This document shows, one piece after another, positions 34,431 to 42,304 of a stretch of 64,000 bases of DNA. A program made the position numbers and the translations under genes. The stretch comes from Psychroflexus aurantiacus (lineage in GTDB: Bacteria > Bacteroidota > Bacteroidia > Flavobacteriales > Flavobacteriaceae): NCBI RefSeq assembly GCF_010820555.1, contig NZ_JAAIKD010000003.1:1-64000 (forward strand), in the 5' to 3' direction. How positions within the stretch are numbered: the stretch's first letter is position 1; each line of letters begins with the position of its first letter. The notes under the pieces are model-generated. The model was given only the letters and a program-made list of their open reading frames with translations. It had not been told where the DNA came from and made no database searches.

Positions 34431-35251
34431 TGCGCAAAGAATTCCAAAAAATCACAGAGCAATCTTCAAAGTACAGACATCTGGAAAACATGTCAACCCA
34501 GGAGCTTTTGAAGACTATCAATGCTGAAGATCAGCTGGTGCCGCTCGCTGTCGAGAAAGAAATTCAGGCCATTGAATGCCTGGTGGACGTAGTCGCAGAA
34601 CAACTTCAGAAGGGAGGAAGATTATTCTACATCGGGGCAGGAACCAGCGGCAGACTCGGCATACTGGATGCCAGTGAATGCCCGCCCACCTTTGGTGTTT
34701 CTGCTGACCTGGTCAACGGTCTCATCGCAGGGGGCGATAAGGCGATAAGAAAAGCTGTAGAACATGCAGAGGACGACACCAGCCAGGCCTGGAAAGACCT
34801 CGAAACCCATCACATCCATAAAGAAGATGTCGTGATAGGCATTGCAGCTTCCGGGACGACACCTTATGTTGTTGGCGGCCTGAAAGCCTGTCAGCAACAT
34901 AACATCATAACCGGCTGCATAGTTTGTAATCCCCATTCACCTATTTCCGAAGTTTCCGATTTTCCCATTGAAATCATCGTGGGACCTGAATTCGTTACCG
35001 GGAGTTCCAGAATGAAAGCAGGCACTGCCCAAAAACTAGTCCTGAACATGATTTCTACCTCAGTGATGATCAAACTGGGGCGTGTGAAAGACAATAAAAT
35101 GGTAGATATGCAACTGAGCAATGCCAAACTCAAAAAACGCGGAAGCCTTTTGATTTCTGAAGCTTTAGGAGTTTCTGAAGAAAAAGCGGCAGAATTATTG
35201 AAACTGCACGGAAGTGTAAGAAAAGCCATTGATCATGAAACAAACCAATAA
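34430..35251 (+). CDS. murQ: N-acetylmuramic acid 6-phosphate etherase
   Basis: A 273-residue SIS-domain lyase that cleaves the D-lactyl ether of MurNAc-6-phosphate, giving GlcNAc-6-phosphate and D-lactate in peptidoglycan recycling. Key segments are LFYIGAGTSGRLGILDASEC, CPPTFGVSADLV, IAGGDKAIRKAVEHAEDD (catalytic Glu region) and GSSRMKAGTAQKLVLNM. It is slightly shorter at the C terminus than E. coli MurQ (about 300 residues). It starts within the DUF4249 stop codon, which ties it to the TonB receptor operon, and it overlaps the DUF6095 gene by 17 nt. The NamZ-like muramidase at 20.4 kb could feed the same route. Confidence 0.95.
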   Translation: MRKEFQKITEQSSKYRHLENMSTQELLKTINAEDQLVPLAVEKEIQAIECLVDVVAEQLQKGGRLFYIGAGTSGRLGILDASECPPTFGVSADLVNGLIAGGDKAIRKAVEHAEDDTSQAWKDLETHHIHKEDVVIGIAASGTTPYVVGGLKACQQHNIITGCIVCNPHSPISEVSDFPIEIIVGPEFVTGSSRMKAGTAQKLVLNMISTSVMIKLGRVKDNKMVDMQLSNAKLKKRGSLLISEALGVSEEKAAELLKLHGSVRKAIDHETNQ

Positions 35252-35459
35252 AGAAACCTTGGCCAAAGGCGTAAGATTTCTGGCCGGGGCTTTACCCCTG
35301 GCCTTCATAGGGCCTTCTGTGGTTTTTAGCGCCTTCAATAATCAGGATAAACCTTTGTACTGGCCTATTCTGATTTCGGGACTTTTAGCCTGTGCAGGAG
35401 CTATTTATTTAATGTTTCGAGGAATAAAAACCCTGATGAGGGCCTTGTTTGACGATTGA
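35235..35459 (+). CDS. DUF6095 small membrane protein
   Basis: A 74-residue protein with two predicted membrane helices (about 12-32 and 42-62) separated by a short polar loop, and a charged C terminus. The pattern fits the DUF6095 family of small Bacteroidota membrane proteins with no known function. The ATG at 35235 overlaps the end of murQ by 17 nt; a TTG two codons earlier is also possible. It is likely translationally coupled and is the last gene of the receptor-murQ operon. Confidence 0.75.
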   Translation: MKQTNKETLAKGVRFLAGALPLAFIGPSVVFSAFNNQDKPLYWPILISGLLACAGAIYLMFRGIKTLMRALFDD

Positions 35460-35469
35460 TACAGTTTAC

Positions 35470-36339
35470 TTACTCCTCAAACGGTTTTTTAAGCTGATTC
35501 CAAAAGTCCTGAGGATAGTTTTCATCATCCTCAAACCCAAGTTCAATATCTTTTCCATCTTCAGGAACATGAGCGGTTCCAAACAGATAATCCCAAAGAC
35601 TCAGGCTTAAACCGAAATTCATGCCGAAGGGATGCTCAGCCGGTAAGGCCTTGGAATGATGCCAGATATGCATTTTGGGATTGTTAAAGATGTATTTTAA
35701 GGGGCCATAGTCCCAGCCCACATTGGCATGATTGAGATGCCCTATAAAAACGCCAAACATGTGTACGATAAAAAATTCCTGAATTCCAAAGCCAATCATA
35801 GCCAGAGGAATATACTGGATCGCTTTATAAATGATGGTTTCCATAAAATGAAATCTGAACTGAGCAGCAAACCCCATTTCTTTGACACTGTGATGAACTT
35901 TATGAAACTTCCACAACCAGGAACGTTTATGCAACTGAATATGCACATTCCATTGTATAAAATCGGCTACCAGAAACAGGATTAAAAACTGAGACCAGAT
36001 CGGGAAATTCTGAATATGAAAGGCTATTATATTTTCAATGCCGAAGAGCCCCAGGAAATCGTTGAATAATTCTACTACGACATTGGAGATGGCATTATAT
36101 CCTATAAGGGAGAAAATGAAAAAGTTGAAAAACACATAAAAAACATCCAGCCAGAAGCCTTTGCGAATGATTTTCTGATCCTTACGCCAGGGAATGATGA
36201 TTTCCATAGAAAGCACCAGAAGCGAAAGTCCGATGAGCCACCAGAAGTAATTGGTGAGTGATGGGTTTTGAATTTCATTCATCAGGTAATTGAAATACCC
36301 CGTAAACGAATTCAAAAAAATGTCTGTATATTTTTCCAT
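35470..36339 (-). CDS. sterol desaturase/fatty acid hydroxylase superfamily protein
   Basis: A 289-residue membrane di-iron enzyme with about five hydrophobic segments and the expected histidine clusters: NVHIQLHKRSWLWKFHKVHHS (about 135-155) and HIWHHSKALPAEHP (about 222-236), plus GHLNHAN. It probably hydroxylates or desaturates a lipid, sterol-like or carotenoid substrate using O2. The ATG at 36339 is chosen over a TTG four codons earlier. A TAAATTTG element (36349-36356) lies only about 10 nt upstream of the ATG, so the leader is very short. The substrate is unknown. Confidence 0.87.
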   Translation of the reverse strand: MEKYTDIFLNSFTGYFNYLMNEIQNPSLTNYFWWLIGLSLLVLSMEIIIPWRKDQKIIRKGFWLDVFYVFFNFFIFSLIGYNAISNVVVELFNDFLGLFGIENIIAFHIQNFPIWSQFLILFLVADFIQWNVHIQLHKRSWLWKFHKVHHSVKEMGFAAQFRFHFMETIIYKAIQYIPLAMIGFGIQEFFIVHMFGVFIGHLNHANVGWDYGPLKYIFNNPKMHIWHHSKALPAEHPFGMNFGLSLSLWDYLFGTAHVPEDGKDIELGFEDDENYPQDFWNQLKKPFEE

Positions 36340-36348
36340 AATCTGATG

Positions 36349-36356
36349 CAAATTTA
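36349..36356 (-). promoter_or_regulatory. -7 element for the fatty acid hydroxylase gene
   Basis: The minus strand reads TAAATTTG, a perfect TAnnTTTG match, 10 nt before the ATG at 36339. The leader would be about 5 nt. Confidence 0.45.
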
Positions 36357-36514
36357 AAACCTCAGCATGGATTCTTATGTATCATAAATCACAATAGTCT
36401 TTTAAATAAAAACCAGGCACAAAGCGCGTATTATTCATGAATTCGACCTGTCATCCTACTAAAAAGCCTTACTTTTATTTCGATTGAAAATGTTGAAATT
36501 AAACCAGAACACTC

Positions 36515-37273
36515 ATGGATTTTAAAAATAAAAGAGTTTTAATCACAGGAGCTTCACGAGGAATAGGCAGAGCTACCGCTATAGCTTTCGCCAGTAAGGG
36601 CGCTAAGGTGGGAATCAACTTTAAAAGCCGAACCGATGAAGCTGAAAAAACACTTGCCGAACTTTCTGGAGACGGACATGGACTTTTTCAATACGACATT
36701 TCAAAAAAAGAAGAAGCTGCAGCACTCATCGGTGATTTTATAAATAAGTATGACCGCATAGATGTGCTGGTTAATAATGCAGGAATTGCGATTTCTCACA
36801 ACCTGGAGGAAGTAAATTTTGATGACTGGACTTCAGCCTGGGAAAACACACTAAAAACCAATCTTTTCGCTGCGGCGAACCTGTCATATATAGTAGCACG
36901 GCATATGATTAAGGCTGGAGGCGGACATATCGTTAATGTGTCTTCCAGGGGAGCTTTTCGAGGCGAGCCAGACCAGCCCGCCTACGGGGCAAGCAAAGCC
37001 GGTCTCAATGCCTTGAGCCAGTCCCTGGCCAAAAAGCTGGCGCCCCATAAGATTTATGTTGGCGTGGTTGCCCCTGGATTTACAGAAACCGACATGGCAA
37101 CCGAAACCTTAACTCCTGATGAAAGAGAGACCATGCTCAATGAAACCCCATTTCACCGGATGGCCAAGCCTAAAGAAGTTGCGCATGCTATTTTATTTTT
37201 AGCCTCAGATGAAGCCGCTTACTCGTCCGGGAGCATCATTGACGTGAATGGGGCAAGTTATCTGAGAAGTTAG
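36515..37273 (+). CDS. short-chain dehydrogenase/reductase (FabG-like)
   Basis: A 252-residue classical SDR. The cofactor motif is VLITGASRGIGRATAIAFA, followed by VLVNNAGIAIS, the catalytic Ser in NVSSRGAFRG, and an intact YxxxK in AYGASKAGL. The C-terminal substrate region ends in SGSIIDVNGASYLRS. It most likely reduces a 3-oxoacyl or similar carbonyl with NAD(P)H, but substrate assignment within SDRs is unreliable. Its stop is 3 nt from the convergent methyltransferase stop. Confidence 0.9.
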   Translation: MDFKNKRVLITGASRGIGRATAIAFASKGAKVGINFKSRTDEAEKTLAELSGDGHGLFQYDISKKEEAAALIGDFINKYDRIDVLVNNAGIAISHNLEEVNFDDWTSAWENTLKTNLFAAANLSYIVARHMIKAGGGHIVNVSSRGAFRGEPDQPAYGASKAGLNALSQSLAKKLAPHKIYVGVVAPGFTETDMATETLTPDERETMLNETPFHRMAKPKEVAHAILFLASDEAAYSSGSIIDVNGASYLRS

Positions 37274-37276
37274 AAC

Positions 37277-37720
37277 TCAAAATTTGGGGTAAAACCGACC
37301 GGTCTTTGATTTGTAGGCTTTATAATCGTCAAACATAGATTCAAGAAGGGATTCTTCATAGTTTGTTTTGTAATAAAACAAAACTAAAATGGCCAGACTG
37401 ACGCAAAGCTTATAACCATCACCCAGCCAAAACGAAAAGCTGAACATAAAGATTAAAATGCCTGTATACATAGGATGTCGGCTTAGCCTGTAGGCTCCGG
37501 TAGTGATGAGTTTGGAATTAGGCTTAGGAGTGGGAAATGGAGACAGGTGAAAATTCATTTGCAAAAGCGCAGCCACTGTAATAACGACCCCCAACATACC
37601 GAGATAAAACCATACGAAATGCTCCATAAAACGGATCGAAAACCATTGAATGTCGAGAAAAAATGCCAGTATCAATAAAAACTGAACAGCGACTAGGCTT
37701 ATGTCTTTGATTTTGGGCAT
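37277..37720 (-). CDS. isoprenylcysteine carboxyl methyltransferase-like membrane protein
   Basis: A 147-residue membrane methyltransferase-like protein of the ICMT/PEMT superfamily. It has about four helices and the signature TGAYRLSRHPMYTGIL (about 90-105), the SAM-binding RHPxYxG motif, followed by the C-terminal YEESLL / YKAYKSKTGRFYP segment. The substrate in bacteria is generally unknown. A TATCTTTG element (37735-37742) precedes it by 15 nt. The upstream intergenic region is shared with hemN, which is divergent. Confidence 0.85.
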   Translation of the reverse strand: MPKIKDISLVAVQFLLILAFFLDIQWFSIRFMEHFVWFYLGMLGVVITVAALLQMNFHLSPFPTPKPNSKLITTGAYRLSRHPMYTGILIFMFSFSFWLGDGYKLCVSLAILVLFYYKTNYEESLLESMFDDYKAYKSKTGRFYPKF

Positions 37721-37734
37721 GTGCTCTTTTTATA

Positions 37735-37742
37735 CAAAGATA
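37735..37742 (-). promoter_or_regulatory. -7 element for the ICMT-like gene
   Basis: The minus strand reads TATCTTTG, a perfect TAnnTTTG match, 15 nt before the ATG at 37720. Confidence 0.45.
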
Positions 37743-37782
37743 CCAATCCTTTTTTGCTGTATGTTGTTTTTTTACAGTTTGC

Positions 37783-37794
37783 TGATTATTATCA
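37783..37794 (+). promoter_or_regulatory. FNR-like box upstream of hemN
   Basis: TGAT-TATT-ATCA, a perfect two-fold palindrome matching the FNR core TTGAT-N4-ATCAA in 8 of 10 specified bases. Its centre (37788.5) is 36.5 bp from the last G of the TATTTTTG promoter element. This puts it near -41.5, the class II activator position. Three related boxes occur in this window with the same or helically phased spacing. Confidence 0.75.
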
Positions 37795-37817
37795 TTTTAA
37801 GAGATTAAAGCGCTCAG

Positions 37818-37825
37818 TATTTTTG
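37818..37825 (+). promoter_or_regulatory. -7 element of the hemN-uspA operon
   Basis: TATTTTTG, a perfect TAnnTTTG match, 17 nt before the hemN ATG, correctly placed relative to the FNR-like box. Confidence 0.6.
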
Positions 37826-37842
37826 AATAAAATGAAATCCAC

Positions 37843-39186
37843 ATGCAAGCTTTAATTCAGAAATACAATGTTCCGGGACCCAGATACACAAGTTACCCAA
37901 CGGTTCCCTTCTGGGATGTATCCACTTACAGTCCATCTTCATGGATCAAAAGTTTACAAAAAGGGGATGCCTCTCGTGAAATCAGCTTGTACATCCACCT
38001 TCCGTTTTGTGAAAGCTTATGTACGTTTTGTGCCTGCAACAAACGCATTACCAAAAGACACGAAGTTGAACTTCCCTATATAGAAGCCGTATTGAAAGAA
38101 TGGAACATGTATCTTGAGATTCTTCAGGAAAAACCAGTTTTAAAAGAAATACATCTTGGAGGAGGAACCCCTACTTTTTTTGATCCAGAGCATTTAAAAT
38201 ATCTTTTAGAAACCCTTAAAAGCTCCTGCGAAATTCCAGAAGACGTTAGCTATAGTTTTGAAGGACATCCCAACAATACGACAGTAAATCATCTCAAAAC
38301 CTTAAGCAGTCTGGGCTTTGACCGTGTGAGTTATGGCATTCAGGATTATAACCCTAAAGTCCAAATCGCTATACACAGAATACAGTCTTTTGAAACCGTT
38401 AAAAGCATCACAGAGCAATCCCGGGCTTTTGGCTACAAGTCGGTGAGTCATGACCTGATTTATGGCTTACCTATGCAAACTCTGGAAGATGTCATCGCTA
38501 GCATCCATAAGACCACAGAGCTGATGCCGGACCGCATTGCCTTTTACAGTTATGCCCATGTGCCATGGACCAAAGGAAACGGTCAGCGCGGTTATGATGA
38601 AAAGGATTTACCCTCGGCAAAATTAAAACGCCAACAGTATGAGACGGGTAAGATAATGCTTGAAGAAAAAGGCTATATCGAAATTGGTATGGATCACTTC
38701 GCTTTACCGGAAGATGAACTGGCCATTGCTTTTCAAACCAAAACCCTTCACAGAAATTTCATGGGGTATACCACTACCAAAACCGACAAAATGATTGGAC
38801 TTGGTGTTTCTGCCATCAGCGACAGCTGGTTTGGCTTTTCTCAAAATCATAAAAATCTGAAACACTATTACGAGAGTTTGGCACAAAATGAACTGCCCGT
38901 GTCCAGGGGTCACATTTTGGATGAAACTGATCTTATAATCAGAAGAAAAATCTTAAATTTAATGTGCCATTTTGAAACCAGCCTGGAGAATTTGGAGGTA
39001 ATTACGCAACTGGGCATTAAAAACGATTTGGCTGAGTTTGAAATGGACCAGTTACTTAGTATCGAAAATAATACGATAAAAGTGAAACCAGCTGGAAAAG
39101 CTTTTATTAGAAACATATGCATGGCATTCGATCTAAGATTAAAAGCTAAAGAAACAGAATCTCAACTATTTTCAATGACTATTTAA
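37843..39186 (+). CDS. hemN: oxygen-independent coproporphyrinogen III oxidase
   Basis: A 447-residue radical SAM enzyme that decarboxylates coproporphyrinogen III to protoporphyrinogen IX without O2 in haem synthesis. The 4Fe-4S motif is FCESLCTFCACNKR (CxxxCxxC followed by a fourth Cys, as in true HemN). The N-terminal YNVPGPRYTSYPTVPFW segment is diagnostic of HemN rather than HemW. The GGGTPTFF motif and the C-terminal HemN domain are present. The length is typical. An FNR-like palindrome sits at the class II position upstream, fitting induction at low oxygen. uspA follows after 10 nt. Confidence 0.96.
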   Translation: MQALIQKYNVPGPRYTSYPTVPFWDVSTYSPSSWIKSLQKGDASREISLYIHLPFCESLCTFCACNKRITKRHEVELPYIEAVLKEWNMYLEILQEKPVLKEIHLGGGTPTFFDPEHLKYLLETLKSSCEIPEDVSYSFEGHPNNTTVNHLKTLSSLGFDRVSYGIQDYNPKVQIAIHRIQSFETVKSITEQSRAFGYKSVSHDLIYGLPMQTLEDVIASIHKTTELMPDRIAFYSYAHVPWTKGNGQRGYDEKDLPSAKLKRQQYETGKIMLEEKGYIEIGMDHFALPEDELAIAFQTKTLHRNFMGYTTTKTDKMIGLGVSAISDSWFGFSQNHKNLKHYYESLAQNELPVSRGHILDETDLIIRRKILNLMCHFETSLENLEVITQLGIKNDLAEFEMDQLLSIENNTIKVKPAGKAFIRNICMAFDLRLKAKETESQLFSMTI

Positions 39187-39196
39187 ACCTACCACC

Positions 39197-40030
39197 ATGA
39201 ATAAAATACTTGTTCCCGTTGATTTTTCAACACCTTCCGAGAACGCACTTAAAGTTGCGGCAGAGCTTGCCAAAAGAAACGATGCTGAGCTTCATGTATT
39301 ACACGTGATTGAACTTGCAGAATCGCTTTTCGGCGCAGAACAGTTTAATGTGAATGACGATCAGATCATTTTCTTCATGAAACTAGCCAAGGAACGTTTT
39401 GAAGATTTCTTAAAAAAAGACTATTTGAAAGGCACTGACCTAATAGATCATGTAGAGCCAGGCTCTACATCCCTAGCCATCAACCAAGTCGTAAAAAACA
39501 ATGAAATCGATTTGATTGTGATGGGCTCAAGCGGTTCCTCCGGGTTAGAAGAAATCGTCATCGGCTCTAACACAGAGAAGGTTGTTAGATATTCTGAAGT
39601 TCCCGTCCTTGTCGTTAAAAATGAGATCAAAGATATCTCTATCAAAACGGTTGTTTTCGCTTCCAATTTTGAGCTGGAAAACCTTGAAGCTTATAAAAAA
39701 GCCAAAACCTTTGCCGATAGTTTTGATGCAAAAATGAAGATGTTATATGTGAATCTTCCGGGGAATCAATTCAGCAGTACCCTGGAAATCCAGGAACAAA
39801 TGCGCGTGTTCCTTAATAAAGTGGAAATGCCACTTAACAAAAATAATGTTGAGATATTCAACGATTACAGCATCGAGGAAGGAGTGCTTAACGGGGCAGA
39901 ACGACTTAAAGCCGATCTCATCATTATTCCAACTCACGGACGAAAAGGATTGGCCCATTTCTTTAATGGCAGTATCAGTGAAGATGTCGTCAATCATTCA
40001 GATCGTCCTGTCCTGACTCTAAAGATTTAA
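39197..40030 (+). CDS. tandem universal stress protein
   Basis: A 277-residue protein with two UspA domains (about 1-145 and 150-277). The first carries the ATP-binding signature, MGSSGSSGLEEIVIGSNTEKV (G2xG9xGS type, from about residue 112). The second has a related PTHGRKGL...NGSISEDV ending. Tandem Usp proteins often respond to oxygen limitation or energy stress. It lies 10 nt behind hemN and would share its FNR-like promoter. A bidirectional terminator follows. The protein is cytoplasmic. Confidence 0.9.
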   Translation: MNKILVPVDFSTPSENALKVAAELAKRNDAELHVLHVIELAESLFGAEQFNVNDDQIIFFMKLAKERFEDFLKKDYLKGTDLIDHVEPGSTSLAINQVVKNNEIDLIVMGSSGSSGLEEIVIGSNTEKVVRYSEVPVLVVKNEIKDISIKTVVFASNFELENLEAYKKAKTFADSFDAKMKMLYVNLPGNQFSSTLEIQEQMRVFLNKVEMPLNKNNVEIFNDYSIEEGVLNGAERLKADLIIIPTHGRKGLAHFFNGSISEDVVNHSDRPVLTLKI

Positions 40031-40051
40031 ATTGATTAGCCAATTTACATT

Positions 40052-40082
40052 AAAAAAGCACCTTAAATCAAGGTGCTTTTTT
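40052..40082. terminator. bidirectional intrinsic terminator between uspA and trxA
   Basis: AAAAAAGCACCTT / AAGGTGCTTTTTT (40052-40064 and 40070-40082) with a 5-nt loop and A/T tracts on both sides. It lies between two convergent genes and would stop both. It is the clearest terminator in the window and shares its stem sequence with the one at 6655. Confidence 0.9.
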
Positions 40083-40104
40083 ATAGAAAATAAAAATGAT
40101 TAGT

Positions 40105-40404
40105 TTAGGAATTGGATCGTAACACTTGTACTATCTCCTCTTTTTGTAAAACTCCGCTTTGCCTCCATTTTTGTTCTCCATTTTTAAAAACAATCAGGGT
40201 TGGAACTCCTCTTACCTGATATTTGGCGGCTAACTGCTCGTTCTTATCCACATCGATTTTAATGATTTTGACATCCTCACCAAGTTCTTCCTTAACTTCT
40301 TTCAATATTGGAGCTAGCATTTTACAAGGCCCGCACCAGTCAGCGAAAAAATCGATTAACACAGGAGTTTCGCTTTGTATGATTTCATTGAATTTTTGAC
40401 TCAT
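40105..40404 (-). CDS. trxA: thioredoxin
   Basis: A 99-residue cytoplasmic thioredoxin. The active site is DWCGPCK (residues about 22-28), followed by the conserved cis-Pro motif VRGVPTLIVFKNG. It reduces disulfides in target proteins and could donate electrons to the BCP-type peroxiredoxin in this window. It is convergent with uspA, separated by a shared terminator, and 42 nt downstream of the CoA-transferase gene, so it may be read from that transcript as well. Confidence 0.95.
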   Translation of the reverse strand: MSQKFNEIIQSETPVLIDFFADWCGPCKMLAPILKEVKEELGEDVKIIKIDVDKNEQLAAKYQVRGVPTLIVFKNGEQKWRQSGVLQKEEIVQVLRSNS

Positions 40405-40446
40405 AAATATATATTTTAAAAGTTAGTCGCTATAAAAATCCGTTCT

Positions 40447-41730
40447 TTACACAGATTTGAAACGTTCGTAAGCTGCTCTGGTCAGACGCTCACGGTAATC
40501 TGGATGGGCAATGGAGATTAAGGCTTCCGCTCTTTGTTTTAAATTTTTGCCGTAAAGATTAACCACCCCATATTCAGTAACAATGTAATGAACGTGAGCA
40601 CGGGTTGTCGTCACCCCCGCCCCTTCATTTAAGAAAGGCGTTATCTTCGAAATCCCTTTGGTGGTAACCGATGGCATGGCAATGATAGCTTTACCTCCAT
40701 CAGATAACGACGCCCCACGAATAAAATCCATCTGACCTCCAACACCCGAAAACTGCATTTTTCCAATAGTATCCGCACAAACCTGACCTGTAAGGTCTAT
40801 TTCTATGGCTGAATTGATTGCCGTTACCCTAGGATTGCGTCTAATGATCGCCGTATCGTTGGTGTAAGCGGCTTCTTTCATGTGCACCAAAGGATTGTCA
40901 TCCATAAAATCGTAAAGTTTTTGAGAGCCTACTGCAAAACAGGTTACAATTTTACCTGTTTTTACTTCCTTCTGACTTCCGTTGATCACACCACTTTCTA
41001 CAAGTGGCAAAATTCCATCTGAAAACATTTCGGTATGAATACCCAGGTTTTTATGACCTCCTAAATTTTTAAGGGCAGCATTGGGAATACCTCCGATGCC
41101 CATTTGTAAAGTTGCCCCATCCTCAACAAGGCTGGCTACATTGGCGCCGATTTTACTTTCCAGTTCTGATACCGGAGCTTGTTCATGACCAAATATGGGC
41201 TCATCAACTTCTATAGCAAAATCCAGTTCATTCAGGTGAATAATACCGTCACCATGGGTTCTGGGAACCTTAGGATTGACTTGAGCAATCACCAGTTTAG
41301 CTGTTTGAATGGCTGGAATCGTAATATCCACAGAGACTCCAAGCGAGCAAAAGCCATGTTTATCTGGAGGTGAAACCTGAATAAAGGCAACATCCAGCGG
41401 TAAAATAGAACGCCTAAACAGTCTGTGAATTTCGCTAAGGAAAATAGGGATATAATCTCCATTCCCTTTTCTTAATGAATTCCTTACATTTCCACCCACA
41501 AAAACACTGTTTATTTTGAATGCTTTAGAATATTGCTCTTCCGAGTATGCCGCATGACCTTCGGTATGCATGTGCATGATTTCAACATTTTCCAAAGATT
41601 CATGTCTGGAGACCAAAGCGTCTATCAATTTTAAAGGGGTCATGGCTGCCCCCTGAATAAACACCCTGTCTCCTGATTTTACTTTTGAAACCGCTTCTTC
41701 AGCCGTTACTTTATTGAGTTGATATATCAT
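40447..41730 (-). CDS. acetyl-CoA hydrolase/transferase family protein
   Basis: A 427-residue class I CoA-transferase (Cat1/4-hydroxybutyrate CoA-transferase type) moving CoA between acetyl-CoA and another acid. Motifs are FIQGAAMTPLKLIDAL near the N terminus, QVSPPDKHGFCSLGVSVD, LQMGIGGIPNAAL, GIHTEMFSDG and FSGVGGQMDFIRGA. The catalytic Glu is expected in the middle of the protein, but I did not assign it. The ATG at 41730 is used; a TTG 27 nt earlier is the alternative. A perfect TATTTTTG element and an FNR-like box two helical turns further up than the hemN/cco boxes precede it. This suggests a role in acetate/acyl-CoA balance at low oxygen (inference). Confidence 0.88.
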   Translation of the reverse strand: MIYQLNKVTAEEAVSKVKSGDRVFIQGAAMTPLKLIDALVSRHESLENVEIMHMHTEGHAAYSEEQYSKAFKINSVFVGGNVRNSLRKGNGDYIPIFLSEIHRLFRRSILPLDVAFIQVSPPDKHGFCSLGVSVDITIPAIQTAKLVIAQVNPKVPRTHGDGIIHLNELDFAIEVDEPIFGHEQAPVSELESKIGANVASLVEDGATLQMGIGGIPNAALKNLGGHKNLGIHTEMFSDGILPLVESGVINGSQKEVKTGKIVTCFAVGSQKLYDFMDDNPLVHMKEAAYTNDTAIIRRNPRVTAINSAIEIDLTGQVCADTIGKMQFSGVGGQMDFIRGASLSDGGKAIIAMPSVTTKGISKITPFLNEGAGVTTTRAHVHYIVTEYGVVNLYGKNLKQRAEALISIAHPDYRERLTRAAYERFKSV

Positions 41731-41754
41731 AGCTTTTGATCTAATATTAAATAA

Positions 41755-41762
41755 CAAAAATA
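41755..41762 (-). promoter_or_regulatory. -7 element of the CoA-transferase gene
   Basis: The minus strand reads TATTTTTG, a perfect TAnnTTTG match, identical to the hemN element, 25 nt before the ATG. Confidence 0.55.
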
Positions 41763-41806
41763 CAGACTCAAGTGCAAGTTGGCTATGACTTGAGCAAAGA
41801 TTTATA

Positions 41807-41818
41807 TGATTTCAGTCA
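41807..41818 (-). promoter_or_regulatory. FNR-like box upstream of the CoA-transferase gene
   Basis: TGAT-TTCA-GTCA (plus strand), with one half-site variant base (TGAC on the other strand). Its centre is 57.5 bp from the last G of the -7 element. That is 21 bp, two helical turns, beyond the 36.5-bp spacing seen at hemN and cco, matching a class I position near -62. Confidence 0.6.
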
Positions 41819-41876
41819 GTTTTAAGAAAGGTTTTGAAGCCTAAAGTAAACGGGGAAAACTTCTTCAGAAAATGAA

Positions 41877-42275
41877 TCAATTCTTTTGTAGCTGGCTCCA
41901 GCACCAGACCTGTGCATCTTTGTAAGTCGAAAACACTTCATAGGGAACAGGCTGTTTTTGTAGCAGAAAAATCATTTTCAATACCCACTGTATGGTTTTA
42001 TTTGGAATGACGTAAGCGGTCCCTTTGCAGTAATCCTGCATCAGGCTTGTATTGTCCTTTAACCAGTTGGCCTGCAGTATCTGATGAGAAATCATCGGCA
42101 CAACTGCTTTACTGGCATCAAAAACAATGGCCAGTTTTTGCTGGGCAAAATAACAGTCATCTAAATCCTTCAGGTAAGCCTTAAAATTAGCATTGGTGCT
42201 TTTTTGACCAGTAAATGTCACTGTGATAAGTGGAAATGCCGTCTGGTCTACCCTGGCGTAAGGAGTCGTTTTCAA
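41877..42275 (-). CDS. small protein of unknown function downstream of gltD
   Basis: A 132-residue protein without signal peptide. The pattern of short strands and helices ([41 protein letters not shown]) resembles STAS/SpoIIAA-like domains found in many Bacteroidota, but I cannot confirm this. The only initiation codon before the conserved-looking part is a TTG at 42275. It begins 30 nt after the gltD stop, so it is probably read from the gltBD transcript. Confidence 0.55.
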   Translation of the reverse strand: MKTTPYARVDQTAFPLITVTFTGQKSTNANFKAYLKDLDDCYFAQQKLAIVFDASKAVVPMISHQILQANWLKDNTSLMQDYCKGTAYVIPNKTIQWVLKMIFLLQKQPVPYEVFSTYKDAQVWCWSQLQKN

Positions 42276-42304
42276 AATTTTATTATAAAATTAAAAATAA
42301 ACAT

